The position numbers and the translations under genes were made by a program. Under the pieces are notes generated by a model. That model was not told the DNA's origin, did not search any database, and saw only the letters and a list, made by a program, of their open reading frames with translations. Source: Chamaecyparis obtusa (lineage: Eukaryota > Streptophyta > Pinopsida > Cupressales > Cupressaceae). From it: a stretch of DNA of 64,000 nucleotides. Positions 23,913 to 36,451 of the stretch are shown in pieces (positions within the stretch are counted from its first letter, which is position 1; the number at the start of each line of letters is the position of its first letter). The stretch spans positions 539,001 through 603,000 of the forward strand of contig BSBK01000761.1 of assembly GCA_027943335.1 (NCBI GenBank), in the 5' to 3' direction.

Positions 23913-26900
23913 CCTATTGCATATCAAAAATTAATGAAAGAGTTTACATCAGAACATATAGAACCAAAACAAAATCAGAGATCTCGAGAGTTCCATTGTT
24001 TTACATCTACTAGAACATTATAAACAAGTGTAAAAGGCTACCACAATGTATCAAAAGAAAATTAACTACTATAAGGACTACTCAATCAAATGGAGTTTCC
24101 TGATCTGACTCATTATCATTAGAGTCTAGGGACACAATAGTGCAACCAATGATTTCATGAGACCTGTAACACTGGTTCTCAGCTCTCTTAGGTTCCTCGG
24201 CATGAGGCTGCCACTGTCCAGACTACTTCATTTGCTAAATGAATTCAGCAAGAGTAACCTCAAACTTGCCCTTGGCCTTCATATAGGTGTACCCATAGGC
24301 TATGTCCTTATCAATAGTAGCCTACCCATCTCTCAAGATTTGTAGGGACTTGCTCTCCTTCAATTTGATCACAATGGTAACCTGCATGGCAACATCAAGA
24401 TATATGAGTCTCCGGAGAGACTCAGTAAGATTCATGCCCTTCCCTGCAAGAACATCATTATTTTGAGCCTTCGAAATAATTCATAATATAACAGAAGAAA
24501 GGAGTGACCAGAAAGTGTTACAATATTTGTTGATGCTAATATGCCCTGAGATAATATTTAAAACTTTGAAATGAACATTGAAGGTAAGGCCAAACATTTT
24601 CTAAATTTTAGTAGCAAAAAGACATGCATAACTAATTCCAGGCATTTGTAGACTCTACACATTAGGTTCACCTCCAAGTTTCTTAAAGGGAAGCTTATGC
24701 AGGAAGAATTTCCACAAAAAAAATTAAGTAATTTTTTGTTCCAAAGGTCTACTCCAAAGGAAGGCAAAGTATGTGATGCAAGAGCATCCTGGGTGTAAGA
24801 GCAATCTTGCATCACCCAAAAATATTTCTGGTTTCTTTTCAATAAGGGTTATCTTGTGCAGAGCTGCTATTTATGGAAACTTACTATTTTTAGTAAGTTG
24901 GTCATACGATCTCAGAATGTTTTGATTTCACAAGTGGAGGTTCATCTTAGTCATATCAGCCTACCAGTTGAGTTTCATTACCATATCATCTGTATTAGTG
25001 AAGTTATTGAAATTTTTGGGTACGAAATCTTTGAGCTCACTTTTGAAGGCCTTAGAGGCTTCGGATCGCGATCGACCCATAGCTAAGTAGAGCTTGCGTG
25101 AGTCAAGCACTATAGATCAGGTCCTGCCATTTCTGAAAAGTAGTTATAATAGAAAAACGAAGCTACGGTTAAAAAGTTATGGCCTCCGGAAGTTAGGCTA
25201 CCTAAAAACATATTTTATATTTATTTTGAGCTGACCCTACTATAAAAATTGTGAAAAATAAATAATTATAAGGGCGGTCGACCTTAATGGCTAAATTTCT
25301 AGAACCTTCTCGGGCAGTGGAAAATTGTCTATATAAGGAAGGCCTGTAGTGTTGTCTAGGGCAGTTTTGGGTAGATTTGGGTAATGATTCGAGGCTTTGT
25401 CCTACAAAATATTGTAAGGGAAAATGCCCATGTGACTTTGCATATTGTAATTCTAAAATTTGTAATTCCACATTTGTGGAGATAATAAGAAGCCCATTTT
25501 CTATTCTTGCAAATTGTTGTTTCTCTGTTTATGTTATGTGTTTGTGGTATTAAGGGGAGCACCCTTCATCAGTATGTGTTCCAGTCAGAGTGTTGAGCAT
25601 TAAGGTGCCACTTGGAGTTAACATGGGAAGTAATATCAGGATTGGAGGTTAGCAGGTTATATATGTATTTGAATTTGCCAAGGTGGAGAGGAGTGTTGTC
25701 AAACCAAAAGAGTTGGAAAGAGAAACATATTAGGGAGCAGAAGTCATTAAATAGACCTAATCTATTGAGGGAAGCAGAGAGGAGGGAGTATGTTCTCCAT
25801 TGGGATTCGAGAATATCAAACTCAGCTTCAATTACCTCCCATGGAATAAGCTTTCCCTATTGTAGTACATCATAAAAGGTATTAATACCTTTTTCAGCCC
25901 ACTTTTTTGCTGAACATCCTTGAAGTAGAGCCAATGGTTTACTATCATGTTTAAGATTCTACCATATTGACTTTTCTCCACAAATTCTTCTATCACCTTC
26001 AGATGGGCCAGCATCCCGAAGAAAATGTTTCACAAATTTCTAACTCTTCCAAATGGTTTTGAAGAAATTAGAGCCTTGAACTACTACATTAGAATCTATA
26101 GCAAGAAGATCAGTGTAGCAGAGGTTAATCCAAACCTTGGATTTTCTAGGGTGAGCTCGGGCTAAATTTTTTCTTATCAAAACTTTCGAAGGCTCCTCCC
26201 TTGTAGCTTCCTTTTCAATCCATGTAACAACTAAGGCTATACCTTGAGTTCTAATATCTTTGAGATCTAGACCACCCCAAATTTTCTCTTTGGTGCACCA
26301 CTCTCATGATATTGCATGTATCTTTTTGTTACATGTACCATCCAACCAGAGGAAGTCCGTGATATATTTATGTATAAAACTGAATTGGTGTTGGTTAAAC
26401 AACCAGGAAGGGGAGAAGTAAATTGAGTAGGAAGAGAGAATCTTTTGACAAACCTAGACTCTACCAGGAAATGAGAGGAGATTATTGTCCCATTTGTTTA
26501 ACTTTTTCACAATCCTTTCCTTGGTCCAATTCCACATTTCATTAATATTGGGGTTGACAGCAAATGGAATACCAAGATATCTAACAATGTGGTTAGGACC
26601 TCCCCATTCAAATCCAAACTTTCCCCACCAAGTTGGGGGATTGTGATCCCATCCTAGCATGATATAATTGGATAGGGAAATCTTACTACCATAGGCTAAA
26701 TAGAACAAATCTAGTTTGGTCATGAGACAGTTCATGTTGTGTTCATTAAGATATAACAAGATGGAGGTGTCATCAGCAAATTGAATGTTAGAGACTTCTT
26801 GTCTATTGGGGAGGATGATACCTTTCACTTTTGGAGATAAGGAATCATCCCTAAGGAGGAAATGAAGGGAGTCTACAGCAATGACAAAGAGGGAGGGGGC

Positions 26901-27913
26901 AAGGGGGCATCCTTGTCTAATGGACCTAGACAACTCAAAGAATCTTGATCTAACTCCATTGACTTCCATTGTCGCCATGTCTCCTTGAAGAAGTTTAGAG
27001 ACCATCTTACAATTTAAGAGAGGTGTGAATCCAAGTGCTTCTAACATCATCAAGATATATTTCAACTCAATATGATCATCTGCTTTCTCATAATCAATAA
27101 GCAACATAGCATCTTGTTGACTAGATACTTTAGCCCAATCTAAAGATTCCCAGAAGGTAATAAGATTTTTAAGGATGTATCTCCCTTTTATAAAGCTAGT
27201 TTGAGTATTGTTAACCACCTTAGGAAGTATATTTTCAATTCTAAGGGCCAGAGCTTTAGCTAGAATCTTATACCCAACATTAAGGAGGGTAATGGGCCTC
27301 CGGTTCTTAATAAGAAGTTTATCTCCTTCTTTAGGAATCAGCTTGATAAGGTCAGAGTTGATATTGGCTCCTAAAGAACCTGATGAAATAGCCTCATTGT
27401 ATGTATTGAGTATATTTTTACCAATCCAATCTATGTTAGTTTTTAAAAAAAATCAACGGAAAGACCATCAGGCCCAGGGGCCTTATCATTGGCCATGTTA
27501 AAAATGGAGTTTTTTATTTCATCCTCTGAAAGCTCTCTGTCAAGCATTGTTGCATCTTCCTCTATAACCTTCTTAGGGATGATTCATTTTATCTTCTGTC
27601 TAGCAGCCTCCATGCGGGACCCACTATATTTTGAAGTAAATAGATTTCTATAAAATTTGGAGGTCTCCACAATTTCCTCTTGGGATGTGATATCCTTGTC
27701 TTGATCTCTGATACATAATATTTTATCTCTAGCCTCCTTCTCCTTGAGAGAGTGAAAGAAAAATTTGAACCTTTGTCCCCCAAATAAAGCCAATTGATTA
27801 TGGCTCTAACTTTAGCACCTCTGGTCTTAGCATTCTATAATTTTTTTAGGGATTCTCAACAAAGAATCACCCAGTCAAAAAGATTTAGGTCAAAGGGAGT
27901 GTGTTGGATAACA
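23913..27913 (-). pseudogene. L1-type LINE ORF2 fragment (reverse transcriptase to C-terminus), unit 1
   Basis: On the minus strand, from 27913 down: the end of the endonuclease-RT linker (GDKGSNF, SRRRR), the RT with GFIKGRYI-like start (TQTSFIKGRYILKNLIT), RQGCPLAPSLF and the catalytic QFADDTSILLY box at about 26790, then RYLGIPFAV and the zinc-like C-terminal module (VNLMCRVYKCLE...MHVF). It ends with about 105 residues without RNase H (YLDVAMQVTIVIKLKESKSL...). It would reverse transcribe LINE RNA at the target site. Many stops and shifts. 5' truncated at 27913 by the LTR, and split by the solo LTR at 24774-25571. The 3' end is marked by a T-run near 23907. Confidence 0.85.
24774..25571 (+). 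mobile_element. Solo LTR in the LINE of unit 1
   Basis: 798 bp with TGATG...CATCA ends and a perfect 5-base target duplication GTATG (24769-24773 and 25572-25576). Unit 2 has the uninterrupted site (AAAAGTATGTGTTCC near 53112). A TATA-like CTATATAAGG at about 25331 fits an LTR promoter. The first 20 bases (TGATGCAAGAGCATCCTGGG) resemble the LTR at 54028 (TGATGCAGGAGCATCCTAGG), so the families are related; strand is inferred from that. Confidence 0.88.
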
Positions 27914-29513
27914 TGCAACTAAATATATCTTTCTTAAATAACATGCAAGTGAATATATCTATCTTTCACACATGAAAATCTATATTATTTGCATGCACAT
28001 ATCTATATTTTTATTTCAAAAGCATGTATTTTCTCAATAAAGAACTCTTTCAAAACCCTCAAAACCATGGAATACCATAATTGAAAGTAAATCAAAGCAA
28101 AACTTTTAAAGAAAACCCTAATTAAATTTTCCTTCCAAAAGATTCCTTAACATTTTAGATTATCAAAGAAACACATATAATAACAAACACTCATCATTTA
28201 CACACAAAATCTAATCAAACACAAAGAAGACAATGATTTCAATGGACAATAATTAAGGATTTTAAAACCCTCCCTTAATACACAAAACTGAATCAAAAAT
28301 CAATTTCAAATCTTGAAAACCCAAAGCTTTCGAAAACATCATAACTTTAATCCTCCAAAAATTTCCCAAAAGAGAATTCTTCAAAACCTGATTGAATAAT
28401 TCTCAAATTATCTCCTAGCTCTCTTATATAGAAATTCAGAACCTCGAGTTAAAAGAATGCAACTTCAAAATAACAAAATAGAACTCAACTGTTAAAAATA
28501 AAAAAGTTGTTAACTCCAAATCATAGAAATAAGAACTCAACTACAACCTCAATTTTATCAACTTTAATTTATTAAAAGAATTGTTTATTTAATTTCCTTA
28601 ACTTTAAGTCTCTTTAACTCAACTTGATTTTAAAAGGTTACATTCTACTTTTATAATAAAATATTTTTTAAGTTGCACTATTTAATTTTAATAAATTTAA
28701 ATATGCAACTCAACTAATAATCACTTAACTCAAATTCCACATTTACTTTATTTTTAATTTTTATTTAATAATTATTAAATTTCTCAATTAATTAATTTTG
28801 ACTTTACATTTAAATTATTTATTAAACATAGGTAATTAATTAATTAACCTTATATATTTAATATTTTAATGTATCATAAGGTGTAATTATTTAATCTCAT
28901 TTAATTAATCTTAATTAATTCCTCAACCCATTTTAACACCAAAACCACATCAAACCACATGACATGCAACTATGAAGCAAAATTGACTAAACCAAAATGC
29001 AACAATTTAGCCTAAAGGAAGGGCTTACGAATTTATGTCACCTTGACAAATTTGGATAGGTAGAAAATCATATACTTGTCCATTATTTTAGGATAATTGA
29101 TTATTTAGGTTGGGATTTGACCTATATATTATATCCCCTCTCTTACCATTGAGATATTGCGATAGGCCACACTCATCCTGACAATTTAGGAAAGTCGATG
29201 CTCGGTACTTGAAATCTTGTATAAAAGACAAGCATGTACATACATGTATAAATATATAACAAACAATGGCGGGGATGAGCCAGTTGTGTGGATCTCACAA
29301 GAAAGTAACTATGACTCTGTCCCACAACCATATTAGGCACATGAAACAAAAATATAAAATATACATGCCAACCATACACATGCAAGTATGGGGTTAGTAA
29401 AACCATAAACATAAATAACATCAAATCTATCTGATGATCTAATACACACATGAAAAGTGGCCTAAAAGAGTCTAGCCAATTAAACTAAAAAGAAAGCTAT
29501 GGGAGGGGTATTA
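27914..29513 (-). mobile_element. Single LTR at the duplication junction
   Basis: About 1.6 kb with TGTAAT...TTGCA ends on the minus strand, beginning TGTAATACCCCTCCC, a classic plant LTR start. A TATA-like TATATAA on the minus strand near 28425 sits about 1.08 kb from the start, as expected for U3. The left flank is LINE sequence (to 27913). The right flank is gypsy pol (from 29514). The two 5-base flanks (taaca, aatag) do not match, so it is not a simple insertion. No internal element sequence is present. Confidence 0.7.
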
Positions 29514-31060
29514 CAAATAGGGCATGGTGATAACATGCTTGGCTCCTTCCTCCAACTCAATGGTGTGCTCAAAACCTCTATGTGGGGGTATACCAAGGGG
29601 AATGTCTACAAAGACCAAACTATGCTTGTCCAACACTTCTTGAATCTTGTCATCATGGTACTAAGCATGTTTCCCACTCAAAGGTTTGATCAATACCAAG
29701 AAGTGTGTCTCTCAAAAGATGTCATCATTTTTGCAAATTGCTTCCATCTATTTTATCTAAAGCTCCCTCAGGTCATCATTCGACATTCCTCTTAGAACCA
29801 CCTTCTTTCTATCCACTTTCAATAATAACTCCATCCTCTTGAAGCTCTATGTGTACTGGTCTAGGGTTTCCATCCATTGAATACCCAATATGATATTTGT
29901 ATCATCTAGATCTACAACAAAGAAATTATTTGTTACTATGTAGTTCCCCATGGTGATTCTCAGTTATAGAACCGGATGCGTACATGACAAGATATTTTCT
30001 CCCACCACGTTGACTTCAAACCCTTTGTGTTCCTCCGTACGTAAACCCCTCCTGGTGAAAAGTGGTGAGTTTGATGAAGTTGAGTGTGGCCCCACAATAG
30101 AGCTTGACTACAACCTGCTACTCCTAGAGTGTACCATGAACCCAAAACATATTGCATCTTGGAGTGTTGACCATTGTCGTAATGGTGTCTCCCCTATATA
30201 AAAGTGTGGAAATTTTATCTACACAATTTATGTGTTCTTTAGCCTCCTCTTTTCCCTGCATCTCATATTCCTCATTCTCCTCCTTGTTGTCGAACACCAC
30301 CTCAATGTAGTGGATATTTCCCTTGCCTAAGCATTGGTGTCTTGGTTTCCACGGATCCTTATAGGTGTATCAAAGTTTTATCCTCATCTCATTCCTTGTG
30401 GCCTTGTTCGATGAGGGCTTCTTCAGGTAGGGTTTTTTTTCTATCTCCTTCGGTGCGAGGGGTGGTTTGGCATCTGTGTAACTCCTAGAAGAAGAAGATG
30501 AGGTTTCCATGTCACATGCCTTCTCAATCACCGTTGTGAGTATTTTGGGTTTGAAACCTTTTACACAAACCTTGAGGGGTTCCATCAATCTATCCATGAA
30601 TAGAACAAACAATCTCCTCTCTAAGATGTATGTAACCAACACTAACATTATCTGGAATTTAGTGATGTAATTGTCCATCGGTTTTGTTTGCCTCAATTGT
30701 GCCAACTCCTTGAAGTTGAGCTTTGAATCCTTCCCGTCAAAGTGCTCTATGAGTCACTTTATGAAATAAGCTTATGAAGTGACTCGATCATGACCGAGGG
30801 TAACCATCATATGGTGCCACCAGTCGTGAGTGACTCCTTATAGGTGAAGTGTTGCAAAATTGATTACCTCTTCTTCAAGCATAGGACTGAGATGGAAGTA
30901 GGTATCTAATTTTTGTACTCAAGTTGGTGATGATGTTTTCTTGGACCCATCAAAGGATGATAAATTTAGTTGCAATCTTTCATATCATTCATTATTATAA
31001 TGGCCATGTCTCTTAGAATATCACATCCGCAAATCCACATTATCCTTGAAGGGTAGTTAT
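29514..31060 (-). pseudogene. Gypsy gag, protease and RT start (unit 2 copy)
   Basis: On the minus strand from 31060: gag scraps (SSFDGSKK, DTYFHLSPMLEEE, THDWWHHMMVTLGHDR), then a cleaner gag segment at 30705-30370 (LAQLRQTKPMDNYITKFQ), a protease remnant at about 30300-29800 that still shows NIILGIQWMETLDQYT, and the RT N-terminal linker (VFVDIPLGIPPHRGFEHT, IELEEGAKHVITMPY). It stops at 29514, where the pol sequence abuts the LTR. Many stops and shifts. The part right of 30582 is duplicated at 14096 onward. Confidence 0.8.
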
Positions 31061-31479
31061 GCTCGAAATCCAACATCGAACCAGCCTTTCGTGAACTGAT
31101 CTTGCATCTCCAAGAAGGTAGACTCTTATTCTCCATGTTGTTCAGTCCTTTGAGGAAATGTCAGCATAATTTGGCCTATGTGGGAATGTTGAGTATGAGA
31201 TCTCTCATTTACAGAATCAACATCATGCCCATTATGATTTTAATTTGTCCTTCCTTTTGCTGAAAGTCATAGTGTTTCACTAATTTGTTGTTGTCCTTTT
31301 TCCAAAGTCTCACTAAGTTATTGTTGTCCTTACACCAAGGTCTCACTAAGTTTTTTTGTCCTCTTGTTAACTCTCGTAGCAATGTCATTATTTAGGTGCT
31401 TGATTCCCCCATCTTGTTTATTAATTGGGATTTTGTCTACATCCAACACTACCCAAAAGGCTAGTAAGATCACCAAATT

Positions 31480-31487
31480 TGATACCA
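31480..31487 (-). other. Primer-binding site of the truncated gypsy element
   Basis: TGGTATCA on the minus strand, 6 bases from the LTR; matches the initiator tRNA-Met type site used by many plant gypsy elements. Confidence 0.6.
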
Positions 31488-31493
31488 CTTTAA

Positions 31494-32384
31494 TGTACCA
31501 AACTCTCATACAAAAAGTTATTGACCATATGGAAACCCTCTTTCCCCTTCCATACAGATCACTCCCATATGTACCACTCTCAACTATTTGGCTCTCTCAT
31601 GTACAATCTCACCTGTACACCTCTCTCTGACACGATAATGTCTCTACAGTGCTCTGCACAAAATTCTTAGTACGGTACCAAGATACTCTCGTATGGTGAT
31701 GTCTCCAGAGCAATACCTCTGTATGGTCAAACTCCTTCGCACGCCCGTATGGTCAAACATCCATATCATACTACATCAAATTCACCATCCTCTTCACTAT
31801 GTGGTACAACCTCACACCGTACATCCTACATGTAAAATGGATTATTGCACTTTTCCTACATGAATAGTTTCACTAGATTTGACTTAATTGATATTGTAGA
31901 TGCCAAAATATTAAAGCCAATGAATAATATTTCACATAGGGAACACCAGAACAAACCAATAGGAATAGAAAGTTTATGTTTCCATAAATATTTGATTACA
32001 TCAAATTTATCTTCAACTAAAGATTTCACAAATTCAGACCTATAGGCAAAATAGGGTGAGGAGTTACTTCCACCAAAATTACAAATACAAAATAGGGAGC
32101 ATCTTGCACCGCTGACACTATAATATTGTTGAACTCCAACTGGAATTTGCAAATACAAAGAAACATAAAACTCACAATGATTACCTACAATTCCAAACGC
32201 AACCTTTTTAAAGGGATCCAAGAAGTTTCTCGAAGGGTTACAAGAAGGCCGAAAATAGTTTACTATTTTTTAATTTTATAGTTAAATTAATTAATTAAAG
32301 GGTCTATAAGATATTATTATTAAATTTGGGACCACTTAATTAATTAATTTGATTGATTCATTTAATTATTTTGGGGATATTACA
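31494..32384 (-). mobile_element. 5' LTR of the truncated gypsy element (unit 2 copy)
   Basis: About 891 bp. On the minus strand it begins TGTAATATCCCCAAAATAAT and ends GGTACA next to the primer-binding site. It has 76 bases (31969-32045) that the unit 1 copy lacks. It is inserted in a LINE RNase H scrap. Confidence 0.78.
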
Positions 32385-32575
32385 GTCCCTTCCACCAGCT
32401 TCTTGGTTTTAGTTGCTAAAATGTTACCTATGGAGTCACAAGCAACACACCCTGCCTTCAATAGACTCAAGTTACCTTTTGAAGCTCTATCAAAATTGAT
32501 TTTGATCCAACCTTCTTATGTCTTGCTCCACTGAACTGAAGCTATATCCATGTGTTTAGGATTAGCCCTCAATGA
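32385..32575 (-). pseudogene. LINE RNase H scrap (unit 2 copy)
   Basis: Minus-strand translation gives EGWIKINFDRASKGNLSLL, then CVACDSIGNILATKTKKL, the start of an L1-type RNase H where FDGASKGNPG is usual. The catalytic Asp of FD is present, but only about 60 codons are left. Confidence 0.65.
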
Positions 32576-32730
32576 CCCTTTAATAGGTGAGAAATCATTT
32601 AATATTATATTATTAAATAACATTACTACTTAAATCAATAATAACCAATGATATTTAAAACATTTTTTAAACAAAAATTATATTATATTATATTAACTTT
32701 GGTAATTAAAATTATTCAATATTCTATGTT

Positions 32731-34431
32731 TTTGATTGAGGTAATAGCAGGTTTTGAAGGGGCCCCGAAACCCTGAACAAAGTGGTCACGAAAGATATTC
32801 AAAAAAGCCCTCAAAATGGAATAGAACAAGATCAAAGCGAGGGTTTTACAAAAGGCGCCCACAACCTAGATGAGACAATACATGGAACAACCTTCATACA
32901 AACCCTAGCTAAAGAGAAATCCAAATCTAGGATTTTAATTTAGCACCCTTTTGATGGGAGTGAAGAGTCATATCAAAAGAGGGAGAGGGCTTCTTAAGTT
33001 TTTTTCCTTTAACAATAATCCAGCCCTCTTCAACTCTAGCTGCCTCAACCTGCCAATGCACAAGGTCATCAGGTAAACCAGAGTGATCAAGACTACCAGA
33101 AGAGGCAGCCAAAATACCAATAGAATTTGCAATAGGAGCGTCCACAAAACCACTAACAGACACAACCCCCGTAGCACCATGAGAGACCAAAGACGCAGCC
33201 ATCCTGACCACAATAGGTGACGAAGCAACCAAAGGGACATGAGGACACACAGGAGCCGTATCCAAACTAGTAGAAGGAGGGGGGGACTTGCACAGCCACC
33301 TAGGAGAAACTTTTCAGTGAGACAGGCTTCTTCTCCACCAAATAGTGTTGAGTAGAAACACCTTTCCACCAAGAAGCATCATATTTATTTTTACCCAATC
33401 CACACTAGGTGGCCATGTGCCCAATTTTAAAATATCTTCTGCATCAAAAGGGAATCCCTTTGTAATCCAGAGTTTGAGTCCAGCTTCCTTTAGAGGAGTC
33501 AATCACTATCTCCATAGGACGACCCTTAGAAGGATCAATATCCACAAGAATGCAGGCATATGTAGAATGAAAAATGTCAAAAGAATCACCATCCACCAGC
33601 AAGAACTCCCCAATAGCATTACCAATCCTCTCAAAAAGAGAATCAATCCATAAATGTGAGGGAAGATGAGGAAGACGGACCCAAATAGGAAATCTGATGA
33701 AAGAATCTAAAATAGGGTTAAAATCGGTATGCCAAGGATTAACCATTAGCATAAAATGATCCTCCCAGCTGAAAAAATATCCGCACAACATATTATTCAT
33801 GTCTGAGACATCTTTAAACTTTGCAATAAAATACCCTTTAGCCAAGGGGAAGATGTGTATTGTATCCATGAGGATTGGCTCCCAGTGACAAGAGATCCAT
33901 TTGTGAAGCTTCGAGAGATTGGGCCAAAAGCCTCTAAACCTAAAAATTAAGGCATGGGAAGAGAAAATAGAAATGTTGTGATCTATTTCCTCCTCCACAT
34001 CCAGGCCCACCTCAATAGAGATAGGATTAGAAACAAGAACAGACCCATGATCTGCTCCCAGCATCAACAAAGTTGCATCCCTAGGAGTAGAGGAAGGCTC
34101 AAAAAACTTCACACAAGGGCCCTTAACCCCTCCCACACACAAAGAAGTGGAGGCAGAGGCAGCTTCCACACTCCCAACAGAAGCTCCTAGACCAGTAATG
34201 GGAGGCACAACGGAAGGAGAAGGAGACACAGCCCCCACACCAACAGCACAGGAGGGAAGAGACTCCCGATGACCTGCAAAGGTAGGACACGCAACAGCCA
34301 GAAGAGCGGAAGACTCCCTAGAAGCCACAATGGCGGGTAGCTCAACCTTAAACAATGAAGGAACCCCAAGTGCGGTAGAGGCTCTCGCAGTCAGAACCCT
34401 AGTTGCAGCGGAAGGCATCGTAGAGTATTTG
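32731..34431 (-). mobile_element. ORF1-only (DUF4283) retroelement insertion with target-site duplication
   Basis: A 1.7-kb insertion present only in unit 2. A 12-base target duplication, ATATTCTATGTT, flanks it (32719-32730 and 34432-34443); unit 1 has one copy (near 16157). A short T-run at its low end is the poly(A) tail of the minus strand. It holds one ORF1-like gene and no endonuclease or RT. The 5' end is only about 13 bases before the first ATG. Confidence 0.85.
32927..34418 (-). pseudogene. LINE ORF1 (DUF4283 plus zinc knuckle), broken
   Basis: It starts MPSAATRVLTARASTALG at 34418. After an Ala/Ser/Pro-rich leader come DUF4283 hallmarks: HALIFRFRGFWPNL, GYFIAKFKDVSDMNNML, FSWEDHFMLMVNPWHTDFNP, FPIWVRLPHLPSHLW and ERIGNAIGEFL. 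The frame meets TGA just before a zinc-knuckle remnant (CRRYFKIGHMAT, then TAG, then CGLGKNKYD), so the two stops sit where Arg and Gln are expected and the second knuckle Cys is Tyr. A further shift leads to the basic C-terminus (EEGWIIVKGKKLKKPSPS). ORF1 proteins of this kind bind LINE RNA. Inactive. Confidence 0.78.
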
Positions 34432-34443
34432 ATATTCTATGTT

Positions 34444-36378
34444 ACCTTAATAGTAATTAACGATAATAACAATGATTAATATCATCCTAAATAATGACTG
34501 AGTTATGTTAAAATATTAATGATAATATATTTTAACTATTATTAGAATAATAATAGTTAAAATAGTTAAATAATTAATTAATTTCTATTTAATACTTAAC
34601 TGACATAAGTAGAAATATTAACTCACTAACAATGCCATCATGATAGCTCAGGTAGTGGGTTAGTGTTTAGGGCTTAGGTAGTGGGTTTTGGGAGGTTTGT
34701 CACAGATCACTCATTGATCATCATAATGTATGGGTTTTGGTTAAGTTAGTGGGTTTTGGGGATTTTTATTAATGCCTTGGGCCATTTTGAAGGGCTTGCA
34801 TTTGATTTGCAGATGTCACATTCATGCAAATACTTATATTTTAATGGGTGATGAACAAAGTTTTTCTTGCTAGTTCTTTTCTCCAAGAGCCTTTTTTGGA
34901 CCAGTATAATATAATATAAATATTTAATTTTTGCCATAAAAATTATGCCATCATGAAAGTTTTAGAACAAAACACCATACATACAACACACCCTTGAATG
35001 CCAATTAGAGATCTCGAACATAAAACAAAAATACAAGCATATGGAAAGGTATTACAAGATATTTGAATGTGTGTTATGAAACTAGATCTCAAAGGAACAT
35101 TGTTTCCTTTCCATAGGGTTTGATTTACTCCACTACATAAAGAAATAAATTTATATAATATTCACAATTTAAAATACACTTTATTGTGGCAATAGTGATG
35201 AAATGACTAGAGATAAGAATATTATCATAATATATTTGATGGAGATAACAAACTTAAAAAATTAATAGTTGTTAGGAAAAAGGAAGCAGGAAAGTACAAG
35301 AAGCCTTGATTTTAGTAAAACCTTTCGTAAATGGAGATTTAGAGACAAACTAACTTGTAACGCCCTTAAAAAGGATAGCAAAACTTTTAACATTCTTACT
35401 TTTCATTTTTTCTATCCTATGAGATTTTTTTAAGTAGATATTTGTTTTTCTTATAGAATTTAGTATTGGGATTGAATGTGTCTACATATTGACTCACTTG
35501 TAGGACTTAGCTTGATTGTATCTTCAATTTAAGATACTCAAATGTGCATGTTGTTATAGATATAGTTATTAAGATTACTTATGTATTATTTAGTTTAATT
35601 CTCATTTTAAGTTTATTTATGGTTTGAAGTGACTTTTATAAAGGAAACTTAATTGTACATAGCGATAACCCTTTTCCTTTCTTACACTTGTCGAACAAGA
35701 CTACAATGATGTAGGTCACATGTTGCAAGAAAACAAATTTATTCTTAATCTTCTAAATAAATTTATCAATTTAATTTACATGCTAATTTTTTAATTTGTC
35801 TATTTTGAATGTCATTTGACATTTATATTTAGGTGAAAACATTGAAAATCAAAGTATATCTCCATCTATAGAATGTGTTGATGTCAATAATATCATCATT
35901 CGACAAAAACTAAAGCTAGATAAATTTATTATTACTATATAGTATAAAATATGATCAAGCACAAATATTTTAAATATTACTTCACATACAAATATAATTA
36001 GATTCTCTAGCATGTTATCTTATATATAATTTTATATTGGCATAAACATTGCACCTCCTTTTTATGAAAGTGCTAGTTGTAGCCCTTCCATATAGATGAA
36101 AAAATATGAAAAACTAACATGCAAATATTGTAGCTATGACTTTCTCGAACCTCAAATATAGAGTTGTTTAGAAAAGTTTGCATCATTTGTCTCCTCGATA
36201 TAAGTGAGTTGGGAGTTGATCTCTTATGTCTATGAATGATTAATTGATGACTAAATTCTAAATGTTATTTATTTAGTCTAAATATTATTTAAAATATTTT
36301 TTAAATTAATTATGATATTTTTCTCTAATGAATTATAGAATATAATTAATTAAAAAATAAGATAAAATAATTATAAAC
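34444..36378. other. AT-rich intergenic DNA, unit 2
   Basis: Matches 16163-17980 of unit 1. It includes about 135 extra bases at 36015-36160 that unit 1 lacks. No coding sequence seen. Confidence 0.6.
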
Positions 36379-36405
36379 AAGTGCCACATAGTGGCTAGTA
36401 CTTGT
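36377..36405. repeat. Hairpin at the left end of the AT-rich insertion
   Basis: Stems ACAAGT/ACTTGT and GCCAC/GTGGC surround ATA. Ten bases of it (36397-36406, AGTACTTGTC) recur inverted near the right end (46218-46227). Confidence 0.6.
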
Positions 36406-36451
36406 CTTTAGTTTTATAATTAAGTTTAATTTTTATTTTTATTTTTTTTTT

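Larger units (their letters stand above)
14096..27913. repeat. Segmental duplication, unit 1
   Basis: This block matches 30582-59643 base by base over most of its length, in the same order and orientation: gypsy gag fragment and LTR, LINE RNase H scrap, AT-rich upstream DNA, AKR gene, downstream DNA, LINE. Its left edge is the Tat insertion. Its right edge is the start of the LTR at 27914. Unit 1 lacks the three large insertions of unit 2 and has its own solo LTR at 24774-25571. Confidence 0.92.
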
